Shown here one piece after another: positions 12,626 to 60,979 of a DNA stretch of 64,000 nucleotides. The notes beneath the pieces were generated by a model that saw nothing but the letters and a program-made list of their open reading frames with translations, had not been told where the DNA came from and made no database searches. Position numbers and translations under genes: made by a program. Position 1 is the stretch's first letter. Each line of letters opens with the position of its first letter. The stretch is from assembly GCA_009760855.2 (NCBI GenBank), contig WPIO01000010.1:6088501-6152500 (forward strand), written 5' to 3'. The stretch comes from Cristatella mucedo. Taxonomy: Eukaryota > Bryozoa > Phylactolaemata > Cristatellidae.

Positions 12626-12979
12626 GTCCCTTCTGGCAAAATAAATCTCTAAGAAGAAGCCTAATATTGCGTCTAATAGATTAGATGCGGTATTTTTAGA
12701 CTGAATAATATATATATATATATTATTGAATCGAGATTTCAGGGCTTCTACAGTGTAACACGTGACGGAGCCAGGATTTTCATCTAGAGGGCACTTAGGG
12801 GGGCCAGAACCGCAATTAATGAAATAAGTATAGGGCAAAATCGTCGTGTTCATTCGACACGAACTCGGCGGTTGCTTTTTCAAGTAGAATTTAGACATAA
12901 TTTAGTCGTTGGCGACGGTCGGGGCGTAAGAAGAGATAGGGGTGATAGCTCAGGGCGCTGCACCGCCGTAACGGGGGCA

Positions 12980-13060
12980 AATATAAGCTGATTTAACAGC
13001 CTCGTGTGTATAGCGGCAGAAAAGCCTTAACGGCTATCACCACCGCTCGCAGTTGGCAAG
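12980..13060 (-). mobile_element. SINE-B 3' fragment, inverted
   Basis: Only the tail half (agctgatttaacagcctcgt, ggctatcaccaccgctcgca) is present. It faces the full copy at 13164-13333, making an inverted pair. Confidence 0.7.
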
Positions 13061-13163
13061 CATCAGTCGTGGAGAGTTTACCTCCAAATGACCCCTTGCC
13101 CAACCCAGCTCCGCGATTTAGCTGAAACATGGCTGATCTTCATTAATCGTGGACAGTCAAGCA

Positions 13164-13333
13164 GAGCCGCGATGGCACACTAGGTAAGGCGGTTGCTTTC
13201 ATGACCTCGGTCCCGAGGTCGTGGGTTCGATTCCTGCGGTGGGTGATCCTGTATCGCCACTGCAAGTGGTGGTGATAGCCATAAAGGCTCTTCTGTCGCT
13301 ATACAAAAAGAGGCTTTTTAAGCAGCTAGGAAA
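13164..13333 (+). mobile_element. SINE-B
   Basis: Near-consensus: gatggcacactaggtaaggc, box B gggttcgattcc, ggtgatagccataaaggctc, cgctatacaaaaagaggctt. Confidence 0.87.
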
Positions 13334-13573
13334 ACAGGAGCACCATTCGTAGGGCTTGGGTTTCAAGCGTTTCTGCCATCAATGATACAATAGTAAACCA
13401 AGAATAGGTAGCGTGCTTTTAAGAAAGCGGCTGTGCCCTCGGATTGCCATTTCACTGACATTAACAGCAGATGGTAGCTTTACTCTATCAAATTTCCTGA
13501 ACTAATTAACCACTAGGAGCAGTGTAGCCGTAGGTGCTAGCCTGCTCTTCGGACTGCATCAGTCCATACGATC

Positions 13574-13835
13574 GTGGCTACTAGGTGAACTTTCTGCGTT
13601 CTTGAAAAGCTTCAGAAATTCAGCTTAGCATTCCTCGGAGATGCGGAAATTCTGCCTCTATTTTCGGAAAGAATTGGCTTCGATAGATCTTTTAAACTTG
13701 GGCTGTGGCTACTAGGTGAACTTTCTGCGTTCGTTAAAAGCTGTAGAAAATCAGCTTGGCATTCCTAAGAGATGCGAAAATGCTGCCTCCGTTTTTAGAA
13801 AGAATTGGCTTCGATGGAGCTTGTAAACGTGGGCT
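13574..13835. repeat. 131-bp tandem duplication
   Basis: Two diverged copies, each starting gtggctactaggtgaacttt and ending near gtgggct/ttgggct. The second starts at 13705. No coding frame spans the unit. Confidence 0.88.
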
Positions 13836-13849
13836 TTAGGTTCTAAATA

Positions 13850-14005
13850 TATAGACCTGTTTTGGTCCGGCGGTAAAGGTGCTCTCCCGACCAAGGTCTG
13901 GCTGAGGTCGTGGGCTCGAGCCCCGAGTCATATGTGAAGCGCCTGAATAGATATTAAGTTCTCTTGGACGCTATACAAGTGAATTATATTTTATTTATAT
14001 TTATA
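13850..14005 (+). mobile_element. SINE-A
   Basis: Shares gaggtcgtgggctcgagccc and catatgtgaagcgcctgaat with the copy at 808. Tail cgctatacaagtgaatt runs into TTTAT-rich DNA. Confidence 0.8.
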
Positions 14006-14009
14006 CCTA

Positions 14010-15715
14010 GCGCAATTGTCATGGTCTCGACGAATTGTACAATACCCGGCAGCATACCAAAGGAAAGGATAACCCATTGAATGTAAGAGCTGCTATGCAC
14101 TGACGACCGAACAGCGAAGCGTCTGAAAGGCTGCAAGAAGTTTTATTTGGTTGACTTTTGAAATTTATTTAAGCAGGGCTAATAGCCTATTGGCCAACAG
14201 AATGGCGTGCTTTTCTGTAGTGCATTAAGGCAGCTAATTTTGTATATGGCAAATGTGCATTTTAGCGAGCAGACTGCATTATGCGGTTTCACCACGTTGC
14301 ACGGTAACTTGACCATACAACGGGCATCATAAAAATGTAGACTTTCGATAGCTACCCTCGTGGAAGGACCGAGTTTGCAGCTATTTCTTACATCAAGTTT
14401 GCTGCTTGACATTGTGCCCATGGAGATTTTCTTTCCAAGTCGGTCCATAGGGATGGCAATGACGTGAAGACCGGCATATACGACAGCCTTAAAAGCCAGC
14501 AGCAACTGACCTTTTTTAATTCCTGCTGACACTTTGCCGGATATTCACGTGGATTATGCGCTTTCCCAATGCCCCTTCGTTTCAACTAGTCGCCTGCAAA
14601 TTGTTGATTGACTCAGCATCTGCATCGCTTCCATCCCACGTTCACACGTGCACCGGTGCATCCTTTCATTGTGAGCACTGTAGGTGGCATGCTTGCTCGT
14701 TGCCATACCATAAAGCTTTAAGCAATACATTGCGTTAACATCATGTTTTCTCTGGGTGTTTCTCTCTTGAAACCTTTATTATTCTGCGTTGTCATCCTAA
14801 TGTCCAATCCCTATTTTACAACCGTCTGTAATAAAACAACAACAATACTTGATCATTAAATCGCTTGCTCAAAGTCTATGTGACGTATGCTCCAAAAAGA
14901 AGACCATTGGATGTTATCCCTCTAGGAATGACCTGCTGTCTCACGGTCTTTGATTGCAGTCGCGGCAGCTGTGAACCTAGGTACTAGTAATTTTTTGGAC
15001 CGTTTAACAGAGTTAGCAGGAATTCAACTAGCTCTTGTTTTCCTTCACGGAAGAGTCAGCGAACATTTTTAATTTTGTCTTAGGTATCGTCGGAATTTTT
15101 TTATTTTGGATTGTAAATTGTAACGCGTTATTAAAGCATATGCACTGCATTATATATGCACTGTTAACAAGAAATAACTGCTGGAAATCGACGAGCATAA
15201 TGGAAAGGCTCTAACAGCCTCCAGCTACTATACTAATATGAGCTATGCTTGACGCGTGCTTTCGGCTAGAATAGAGCCGAAAAAATTCTGAGGGGCCATG
15301 ACCATTCCTAAAACTAAGAGAAGTGCTGGCTTCAAATTGTATTTGGAATACCTCGATGCCAAACACCCCCACGGCAGTCACCTGCGGTACTCACGATTTG
15401 AGCTCGAAACAGGGCCCGCCAGTGAAGCCAATCTACCATCAATTTACAAAATGTAAATACCCTTCGACCAATCCACTAGGCAAACAATCTCTTACCAAAA
15501 TTTTGCATAAGATATTACCAGCAATTTTACGACTTCCGTTTTGACCTCTAGATACTTCTACTGCTGCTGTCCCGATACCGTTGGCCACAAGCTCGCATGT
15601 TTTGATCACGCCCACTGATTAGATTTAATAGCCAAAAACTGATGCAGTATCATAACGATTCACACTAAAGTAAAGTAACTGATAAAGAATGATCATCAAA
15701 CATGTAGCAACATTG
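14010..15715. other. Non-coding stretch
   Basis: Short frames only, none with family features. No internal repeat noticed. Confidence 0.45.
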
Positions 15716-15717
15716 GT

Positions 15718-16002
15718 CTACTTGCAGTTACTGATACTAGAGCTACTAGACTCGTGAATTCGTGTCGCTGCATACACCGGATTTGACGTCTTCGACATGC
15801 AGGTCCAGGCCGACCTCGATGCGTCGAACTCGGACGTATACTCATCGTCTGGCTTGTCCTCTTCGGACCCACGATAAGAAACACTAGCGAGTACAATGTT
15901 GTGTACTCTGCAGGCAGATAGCAGATTTCGTGGAGAAGTGTAGAGAGCCGGGCGGGGGTCATCGGCACAGTCAATCAGCCCACACGAGACTGGGTCCAAT
16001 AG
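15718..16002 (-). other. Orphan open frame with NPVY motif
   Basis: Behind a usable acceptor (gatctttctaag) an open frame of about 94 codons runs to a stop at 15718. It is rich in Asp, Glu and Ser and contains SNPVYAAT, an N-P-x-Y motif of the kind found in receptor cytoplasmic tails, then a Ser run (SSSSSIS). It might be a terminal exon of an unseen minus-strand gene or chance. I do not recognise a family. Confidence 0.25.
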
Positions 16003-17560
16003 CTTAGAAAGATCCAATGTCTATATAATACATTTATAGTTTGATCGTGGAGGCTAATGTATACCCATTATTACGCAACGTTATATTATACAGGTGCTAT
16101 ACATACAGAGCAATATTAATCAGCTACCATCTTTGAATGTTGGACCGAACTCCGAGGAGACTGACCCCGATGAAGCTCAATAACTTGAGTGCTGGTGGGA
16201 TTAAAGGAGCCGGAGGAAATATTTGCATTTGGTAAACCGGAGCAAGAGAAAGAGTGGACCCAAGGGTGAGTCACAAACGACCTTGATGTCGACGCCCTGC
16301 TTGATGAGGAGCCATTGTAGATCGACGAGAGGTGGTATAATGTGGCAACTATAACTTACGGATACACAGGCCTGTCAGTCAACTTTTTGCATTGTCTATA
16401 AGCATAATATTACACAGGCAGGGATACCTAGCTGAAAGAACAGATTTAAAAACATCCAGATGAGCTACCACAAATGCATAGGTAAGTTTGTCTACGGTAC
16501 TCTTATCTAAGCACGCCAGAAAAAATGCTGCTTGGCTAGAATTAGGACCTATTGGCTGCGAAGCTGACGTTCATCTGATGGTCATCTAGTGAAAATTTAT
16601 TTTCGAACCGGACTGTAGGATTTCCTCCAAGGCTAATGGTTGTATGTTAATAGGGCCAATTTTGGTGAATAGGCTTTCCAGTTTTTGAATTACACTTGAT
16701 TTTTCAAATTACTCTTTATTAAGTTCGATCTCTGTTCAATAGGAGAAAGATTATTTGCTATCCGAGTTCGAATGTTGGCAGTACAAGCGGCGAAAAAGTT
16801 TGAGATAATTAGGTATGCTGGAAAGGAGGAAGGGATCGCTAGTTGCTTGACCACGAATTTAAAGTCCGATGGATACTGGGGCAACGTGCAACGTGATGTA
16901 AGATATTAGGTATTGCTGCCTTAGCAAAGGGTCTCCTAAAAACAAAAAATGCAAAGTTGTACGCTTATGGTACGCAGGTACAACTGTATCTGCCTAGCTG
17001 GTTTGGCCCGCTGGTGAAGCGGGATGGTCGGGCACAGCCCGAAAAAATGTCAAAACTTCGAAACTGACCTATTAAAAGAAAAACAAGTTATAAATGCAGT
17101 CCCAAGCTATGGTGATTGATAGACGACCGGAACATAGTAACCAAAACTATTTTAAGACATTTTTACACCGGAATTAGTGCATGTAGATCAATACTATAAG
17201 TTGTTGTGCATATATTGCCAACTCGGGGCGTTTGTACAGTGAACTTTCTGGAAAAAAGCTCAGCCCTATACGGATGCAAGATCATCTTTTGAAACTTTGA
17301 AAACACTTTCAAAATAATGAAACGCCCCCTTGAGATCTACTTTCCGACTGGTAGTTATAATAATCAAAAGAGCGTAAATTCGAATCCGCAAAACAACGCC
17401 TGCTCATGGGTAGCAGCCCACCTTCGGCAAACGGCTATTCGAGGCTATAACTTCTTATTTACATGCCATAAATACGTTTACAGTGGTATGTTTACATAGG
17501 CCCACTAACCGGAAGTAATTATAGTTTAGAAACTAGACTGTCGGTAGGGATAATGTAATT
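16003..17560. other. AT-rich non-coding stretch
   Basis: No coding or repeat signal recognised. Confidence 0.45.
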
Positions 17561-17562
17561 TA

Positions 17563-17712
17563 CTGCCGCCGGGGCCGTGGTAACTAAGGTGCCTGCCTTT
17601 AATGACCGAGGTCAAGGTGAATGTATTTGATGACCGAGGTGGTAGGCTCGAGCCCAGACGCCTATGTGCGGCGCCTGGATATAGATTACCTTCAGAGGTT
17701 TAGTGAGACCTT
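17563..17712 (+). mobile_element. SINE-A, diverged
   Basis: The box B-like ggctcgagccc and cggcgcctggatatagatta are recognisable. It carries the variant middle aggtcaaggtgaatgtattt, also seen in the copy at 59530, so the two form a subfamily. Confidence 0.6.
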
Positions 17713-19176
17713 TCGGCACCCAGCGACAAAGCTACAAATGTCCCTCTCTGTCAAAAACTGCTGCAAAATAGCTCCACCACAGAAGAAACGCAAAAAACAC
17801 GCGCTAGCAGGCATATCGAGTCGAAAGTCTTATTAACTGGATTAAAGACACAAGTTAGCTTACAATCGGTTAGATTGCTTTGAGAATTGCTAGCCATCGT
17901 GCTGATCTGGTAGCGTTGAGGTGATGGTTCATCGTCGACTATAGCATTTTCTAGATTTCCTAGATTCATTCATTTTCTGGATCCCTTATTAAACCAGGTT
18001 ATGCTAAAAGATAGACTTCATCTGTTAGAGTAGGTTGATATGTCCAGTAATTATTTTCCAATGTAAGTCGTTTTCATTACCGATCTCCCGTAAGCTTTCA
18101 AATACACCCTTACAAAATCGGCTAGGTTGGCATGTGCAGTAGAATATCCGAAGTTAGAGAAGAAGGATTTAGAAGGATTGATGAAAGCTTTCAAAGATGA
18201 ATCTGTTCTTTTCAGATGTGATCGAGGGTCTTCTTGAAGGGGACACATTCTGGAATAAGATGAGTTATGTGTGTGGTCAGATCAGCAGAGTTAACTTTTG
18301 TCAGCGATAATCTGGCCGATTTGGCAGGGGCAGTCGTTTCAGTGTATGTTCAGCTGAGAGATCTGTGAGGTTTTATCGTATAATACATACCTCAGACTGT
18401 CTAGCTACAAATAAGCCAGGCAGGAGACTATTAGTGAGGCGATGCCGCGGCTAATAATAAAGTAATAAGTATTTTGCGTAGCATAGCTCCTAAAGATGAC
18501 AAAACGTCTGACCATGCACTTCATAACTGCTGTACGAGACGCTAGCTTCAAGGACTGTGTTTCTAATCCTCCTCACACTTGTGTCAAGCATTTGGAAACG
18601 CTGGTCCTGAATGTCCTCTTCGCTCCCAATGCAGTCGAAATCCAACGTTTACGCCATTTTAGGACAAACCGTCAGCAATAGAGGTCATAAATTGCCTGCT
18701 CACGCATGCTTTAGTTTGAGCAGTAGGCTTTCCTTGATTTTCGCACGTGCGATGGGTATTTAAAGGGAAGTTTTGAGAAAAAGTATAGACAGTCGCCAAG
18801 ATCGAAGGGGCCACTTCGGCCACGTAAATGTATTTGCATATATTGTATATTAGAACATCAGGTCTGTCGCCATAAGGTGTTCCAACTGATGCTATAGACC
18901 CACCACGGCTTCGTCAGTTCCTTTTCAACTGACCGTTTGAGTCGAGTGTGAAGAGGCCACCCCTGCTTGTCAGACCTTGGCATATTGCTACCTACTTAGA
19001 AAGTATGACATTTTATTCACAAACCGGTGTCCTGATATCTTGCTTACGTTCCTTGACCAATATTATGGCTCAGCAAATATCACACAGATCAGCATGAGCT
19101 TTTAACATTGAATCGTGTTTGTGCTCAGGCGCAGCATTTCGATTTAGCATATACGATCTGGCAAGGAATCTGGCTG
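17713..19176. other. Non-coding stretch
   Basis: No coding or repeat signal recognised. Confidence 0.45.
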
Positions 19177-20072
19177 AATTCAGCCAATTTAGACAGGAAT
19201 ATCACGATTGGTCCATGCATATATGACATCCTGCGTCTCGACTTCTGCAACTTACAGCTCCTACGTCTTCTTGCCGGTGCAATAATACAAATATTTGTGT
19301 AAAACTCTACTGCTAGTGTTATGTGACAGTGTCTCCGGCAGCGGCTGTTCTAATGGAGTCTCACGGAGACGCGAGCGGGCAAACGTGAGCGGTGAACGAG
19401 ACTCCTCTTTATTCCCCCAGCGGGTACATATAAGAGCTGGGGGCTGACTCACCACAGATAAGGGACATCTGTGATGGGCCACATGCTTACGTCAAAGGCT
19501 GCACTGAGTCAGTGGTTCAACCACCGGCCTGCGGCAGGGCATACATCGGCGGCCGAGAAGAGAGCAGCAGCAGCAGCAGCTCACACAACACTAGGCTACC
19601 TGTCTGTCATGAACGTCACAATTACCAATTTCACTCCTCAATGACCAGCACTGGCTTCCCATCAAGCAGCTAATCGACGTCAAGGTTTTTTTTTATAAAC
19701 TTCATGCTCTTGCTTCAGAATACATATCAGAACTACTTCCCAAGCCGTCGAGGTATCGTATCACCTGCTCTTCTGATTTATGTCTTTTAGCTGTGCCTCT
19801 TGAGCAACCTCAAATCCTTTGCAGATTGTACCTCAGTTCACACGCAACCAAAGCCAAGAACCCACTCTTGACTGACTTCACAGCATTGCCTGATTTGATG
19901 ACATTAAAAAGGTGTAACAACTGTTCCTTAGCATTCGCTAGGTCCGTGTGAATTGTCCTTTCTGCGCCTATGTGAGCTGATACTGAGCATGTTATCACTA
20001 ATTAATTGACATACATCCCTAGAAGCAGCTTATATAAAGTGAGAGCGCTATACAAATATGTTTTAATTATTT
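19177..20072 (+). mobile_element. LINE family 1, 3' part, split by a solo LTR
   Basis: Resumes the family at the ttggtccatgcatatatgac block, then actctactgctag. It is interrupted at 19317-19590, continues with gctacctgtctgtcatgaac, and ends with gagcgctatacaaatatg. Confidence 0.78.
19317..19590. mobile_element. Solo LTR with 4-bp target-site duplication
   Basis: A 274-base insert starts TGTTATGTGACAG and ends CTCACACAACA (inverted TGTT/AACA termini) and is flanked by CTAG at 19313-19316 and 19591-19594. Removing it and one CTAG restores the family 1 LINE sequence. A tacatataagag TATA-like box (19426-19437) suggests plus orientation. No internal retrotransposon region is present, so it is probably an LTR-LTR recombination product. 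Confidence 0.72.
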
Positions 20073-20719
20073 TCTCAGACGTTCTTAAACTTGAATTTCT
20101 GAGTTAATAATTACATGTGCACAGAAACGTGTGCCCTTTTTACGCTTGTGGCTACGTGGTTTCAAGTCTCCTGCACCCTTTGACGGGTTTGACCAACTAT
20201 AATCCCTGTTAGCTATTAAAGTTGATTTTTAAGCCTCCCTTACTTTGAAACTCCGAGCTAGAGGTTGTGCAAGGAGCTAGACAGTAAGCGCTCAGGGTCA
20301 AACATAATAAAACCTATTGTGCCAAAAGATGCCATTGTAACTTTTGCCGTCTTTTCACGTCGACTTTCCAATTCAATTTTGTGACGGGGTTGTTTAGTAG
20401 AGGCTCGCCCGCCATGTCGTCTGCAGCCGTGCAACTGGTTTGGAAGACACCTTCCCAGTCCCAGTTATTATCTCTTGGGTCAATCTTCATTTCGGATGCA
20501 ACTATCGGCCATCTGCCTTTCCCAACTCTTACCCGAGTTTGCTGCTTAGAGACATAGGCTTAAGCCATCCGGTAAGAAACAAAGATTGCAACTAGCGCTT
20601 AGAAAGAAGAATATATACCAAGCCCAAATATCTAGCAACCCGGCAGATGCAAGACACTACAGCACCAGTACAAACATGCATGTCAGAGTGCTTCGCCGGA
20701 ACATAATGCAATCGCAGTA

Positions 20720-21375
20720 CAGTCGTCCCTCGCAGCCACTTCGGCTTCGACTTTCACGGCTTCACTCTATCGCGTGTTTTCAAATATCTTCATTAAAAAG
20801 TCAATCGAGATGGTGAAAATGATACAGTGCATGCTCGGTTGCCCGAGTCAATTACACACCCCTGCATCACAATTAAAGTTACTGTACGCACGGGCTGTTG
20901 GTCTATGCATTCGAGCACCCCCACAAATCCTTCAACTCAGATGCAACCTCATTGAGAGCAGTAACCTTACTCTTCTTTGACGTGCAGTACACCTCTTCAT
21001 CATCATTGAACAAATTGCACTATTTTCATAAGTGGTTGTGTGTAACAACTTCGTGTGTAATTAAATCCATACCAATAATATATTTGTAACGCCTAATACG
21101 CCTTATTATCGCTTACTTTGTCTAATATATTGGGTAAGACGGTTGTAAATGGTGACTAAAAGGGTGTTATTTCATGTCCAGATGGTGACTAAAAAGGTTA
21201 TTTCATGTTCAGAGGGCTTTAGTGATGTTAAAACTGCATTAGAGGGTCGTGAACAGGTTTTCTGTGCTACAGTTACAAAAATATTCGATTTATAAATAAA
21301 GAATCTAACTTCGCGAAAATTCACCTAACGCGGCAGAGTCTGGAACCGATTAGCCGCGATAAACGAGGGAAGACT
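20720..21375. mobile_element. Non-autonomous pogo/Tigger-like DNA transposon
   Basis: The ends are imperfect inverted repeats: CAGTCGTCCCTCG on the left and CGAGGGAAGACTG on the right, each flanked by TA (20718-20719, 21376-21377), the target of Tc1/mariner-superfamily elements. Subterminal DNA (cgcgataaacg, attagccgcg) resembles Tigger elements. Its 656 bases hold no transposase frame. A short internal duplication lies at 21151-21213. Confidence 0.7.
21151..21213. repeat. Short tandem duplication (about 30 bp)
   Basis: tggtgactaaaa...ggttatttcatgt occurs twice, inside the pogo-like element. Confidence 0.8.
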
Positions 21376-21377
21376 GT

Positions 21378-22352
21378 ATATGTACACAATTGTATTAATA
21401 GAAAAAAAACGACTTTCACGTCGCTAAAAGTGTCATGTGGTACGGTATGCTCAATGTCATGTGCAGGCTCGACAAAAGTACGCCAGCACTACCTCAAGGA
21501 CTAAGCGAACAGAAAGCCATCTACTCATCCAGGCGACGGTGCGCTTACGAGAAAAAAAGATTTCGCTGGCTGCACACGGCAATGACTAGGCTCATTGCAT
21601 GACCAGGCCTTACACTCAGCACAGTGTGTGAGCACTGGTGGTACAAGCACAGCCAGCCTGGTCGAAGGTGAAGGCCATGCTCTCATCGAGCTGGCTGCCG
21701 AGCGAATAGAGTCAACGAATATGAGGAAGAGCGTTAGGAGCCGGGGGAGCAGATCGCTTACCGAGTCGTTGCTCGAGTCGTTGCTGCCACAGCCGCATTG
21801 GTTCTGACCGGCCAATCGGACCAAACAATCATGCATTGCAATCGGGTGGCCCGGTCAAAAACCGAGGCCGGCGGCAGCCTCCTCGGCTCGCCCGACGGCG
21901 TTCAACGGCGCCGTGCGTTTCTCCGGAGGCAGATCGCAGGCGATAGCCCAACTCAGCAGCGGTGCGATGACGACTGGGCCACTGGGTCACATGCAGGGTA
22001 GGCACCAGGCGTGGGCTCCTGACTCTGCTGTGGTCCTTGCACGTAGGATTCCGGAAATGGATCCGGCCGACGACCATTCGGCACCAAAGGGTGCAGAAGG
22101 CGCCGATGCTGCACGGAGTTGACCCTCGAGCAGACTCGAAGTCATGTCATGCTTAGATGGTGCAGCACAGCTGCTGTCGAATAATGTGTGCTTGGGGCCG
22201 GCGAGCAATCTCAGGCAGAGCCTGCGCAAGCGTCATGCGAAAGCCTCCCGCTTCTTGTTAGCTCAAGGATGACACCGTAGCAGTAGCGAAGCTGCTCCTG
22301 AAACGAAATGCAGCGATAGGTGGTTCTCAGCGCCCTCTCTAAGCATGCGGGC
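21378..22352. other. GC-rich stretch 3' of the RPTP gene
   Basis: Several overlapping open frames on both strands reflect GC-rich composition; none shows a domain. It may contain the RPTP 3' UTR. Confidence 0.4.
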
Positions 22353-22458
22353 TTTTCACTCTCCCCTTGCGACCCTCACCCTCTCATCTTTTCACTCTCC
22401 CCTTCCGACCCTCACCCTCTCATCTTTTCACACTCACCTTCCGACCCTCACCCTCTCC
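22353..22458. repeat. 36-bp minisatellite in the RPTP 3' UTR region
   Basis: Three units of ttttcactctccccttgcga followed by ccctcaccctctcatc, starting about 40 bases beyond the stop codon in gene sense. No AATAAA is visible between it and the stop. Confidence 0.9.
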
Positions 22459-22500
22459 ATAGGCGATGCGATACGGCAGCTGCATACGTCAAGCCAATAA

Positions 22501-58580
<36,080 letters not shown>

Positions 58581-58625
58581 CTAAAACAGAGGCACGGACA
58601 GTCAGGCAGGCATTGCTTTTTTACA

Positions 58626-58764
58626 TGAATGGCCTGGTTTGGCCCAGTGGTAAGGTACTCATCCCGACCAAATTCTGGCAGAGGTCGTGGGCTCGAGCCC
58701 CGTGGCATATGTGAAGCGCTTGAATAGAGATTTAGTTCCCTTAGGGCACTATACAAATACTATC
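58626..58764 (+). mobile_element. SINE-A
   Basis: cctggtttggcccagtggta head (box A-like), box B-like gggctcgagccccg, tail gggcactatacaaatact. It lies just upstream (in gene sense) of the first recovered RPTP exon. Confidence 0.82.
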
Positions 58765-58774
58765 GGCAAGCTGT

Positions 58775-58952
58775 TCACCACTCAGCCACCTTCGGAGCGC
58801 AATCTATGAAACGCCTATCCGTGTGTCTGTGACACGGCAGTTTCTTCGGATTGTGCATCACATTCTTAATCCGGAGCTGCCACGCCGGAGACGACCGATT
58901 TCGATTTCGACAAGAGTGATTTCCTTCGAGGTTCAGCAACCAGTGGTAGCAA
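58775..58952 (-). other. Possible further upstream RPTP exon (Ig-like)
   Basis: After a good acceptor (cacccggcctcag) an open frame reads CYHWLLNLEGNHSC, then PAWQLRIKNVMHN and CH, which vaguely resembles an Ig domain (C-x-x-W, then L-x-I-x-N-V). No clear donor gives the phase 1 needed by the exon at 58580, so it may be a decayed or chance frame. Confidence 0.28.
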
Positions 58953-59039
58953 CTGAGGCCGGGTGAAGGCCAGTGATTGGCAAATCCATGAGGCACGTTG
59001 CAGGTAAAAGGCAATCAATAGGTGAAAAGGAAATGATTA

Positions 59040-59528
59040 AATAAAAGCAATTTTCACAACTGCAAAGGCCGGACTTGCTTAGTGTTAAAGGTGCCCTCGG
59101 GGTTTACCCTCTAAGAAGGGGGTGTCTAGTTGAGGCCTTTCCTCAGCCACTGTTTCGGACATTCAGCCTCGGCAACTGTCAAATTTCACTAGATCTCAAC
59201 GGTTCATCCCTTTCATCGAGACCCATTCGGCATACCGACCGGCATCATGGTTACATGCCCTGCCAGGTGGCTAAATCGTGGAATTCACCCAGGAGCACCC
59301 AGCCACTGCCGCTAAGCTCACTTATCTGTAAGGACTACCACCTGCAACAGCACACACTGAACAACCAACCACTTGGTGCTTGGACGCTGCTCCTCCTGAC
59401 GGTATGCACCAGGCATTCTGGCAAATTGGTGGGGGTGGGAGAGGCTCAGCTATGGACCCTTCTGGGTTTCAGTATAAGAACGACTGTCCCGTGACCGTGG
59501 ACCGTATTGTTGGCAAACAAGAAAGTCA
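59040..59528. other. Non-coding stretch between SINE-A copies
   Basis: A plus-strand open frame of 139 codons (59075-59494) has no recognisable motif and no splice context; I treat it as chance. Confidence 0.4.
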
Positions 59529-59529
59529 A

Positions 59530-59703
59530 TGCCGCCTGGTTTGGCCCGGTGGTTAAGGTGCTCGCCTCGAACCAAGGTCAAGGTGAATGTATTTAACGAC
59601 CAAGAATGTGGGCTCGAGCCCCGTGGCATATATGAAGCACCTAAATAGAGATTGAGTTCTCTCAGGGTGCTATAGAAATGAATTACATTTACATTTATTT
59701 ACT
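59530..59703 (+). mobile_element. SINE-A, variant with longer middle
   Basis: cctggtttggcccggtggtt head, box B-like gggctcgagccccg, tail gggtgctatagaaatgaatt followed by TTTA repeats. The middle contains the extra aggtgaatgtattta block. Confidence 0.8.
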
Positions 59704-59969
59704 TATAAGGCATGACACATGACACAGTAGCACCATCCCATTCGGTAACAGTGGGCTGCAGCTGTAGGCCCTTCAGTCTTCCATGCGACAGGGCACGATA
59801 CAAACACTTGTCTACAGAGCACTACACGTTCTCACTCACAATCTTTAGGACATCGGACGTGTGAGCTATCAGTACTCCACCCGTGTGACTTGCCTGTTGA
59901 GTGCATTTAGCATGCTGACTCTGTATATGTTATCATTAACGAATCGGCATGATTCCATTCCAGCAGACC

Positions 59970-60040
59970 TGGATGTAAAGTGCTAGAACAAGATTTAGTT
60001 CTCTAGGAGTGCTAGACAAATGTTATATTGTCGCTAATAT
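59970..60040 (+). mobile_element. LINE-type 3' tail fragment
   Basis: gatttagttctctaggagtg then ctagacaaatgttatattg. It resembles the family 1 tail. Confidence 0.5.
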
Positions 60041-60979
60041 TATCCACGTGCAGACCCAACCAGTGGCAAGTCAAATCAACCCAAATCAACGTGGTTACAG
60101 CCCATTCAAATCGATACATCGTCGACGGGCTTCTGTCAATGCTTGTTGGCACAAAGGCCTGTACCTGCCGCATGGCACCGGCATCGCTTGCGTTGTGCTC
60201 ATCGGGTGATGTGAGTGCAAGGACAGCAATGACTGCCATCAAGCTGGTCGACTGACAGTAGGATGTACAGACTGGCAGGTACACACAGTATATGTGTGTG
60301 CATATATCTGTCAAGCTTTCAATCTTTATAGTCCGGTAAATATACAAGTATATAGTGTATACAATACATCAAAATACTGATATATTTACATGTACATATA
60401 TAGTCAAAAAAATACTTGCTACCCCTAATTTTCAGGGTTCAGGTTTGCAAGAGCATAAACCAAAGTCACAGCATCTGGAAACTCCAGAACCAACCAGGAG
60501 CTATCCAAGCTCATCCTCTTGGGTATATAGAGTAGTCTACTCACAAGCCTATTACCAAAAAGAAAATCCTAGCAGGTGCGCCCTTTTTAAAGCTAATGAC
60601 ATTTATTGCATCAACCTGTGTTGTGTTTCTGCACTCTGCTCTTTAGCCGAACGATAACGTTGTTTCCTTTTGTGCCCAGTATCCCAATACTTCTGCGTCT
60701 GCCGAGATGCAGATTCGAAATGCCTGACCCGAAGCACTGCAGTGACTGCTCAAGTCTTCCATCAACAAGGCAACATAGCAATCGTGAGATTGGACGATGG
60801 CTTTGGATTAGTGGATTCACCATTTGCTATTATATCAACAAATATACTCGTACTGGATCGACGATCTTATCAACCGGGATAGCATTTATGCAAACACGGC
60901 AGGGAGATCGGTACACTCGACAGCAATTCGACATTCGATAACGACACTCTGTACACTGCCAGGTTAGAAAATCACTTTT

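Noticed and set aside
60012-60347. Minus-strand frame starting MAVIAVLALTSP, a possible signal peptide for the RPTP gene
   Set aside because: Hydrophobic stretch is short, no donor with the needed phase was found, and it overlaps LINE-tail DNA.
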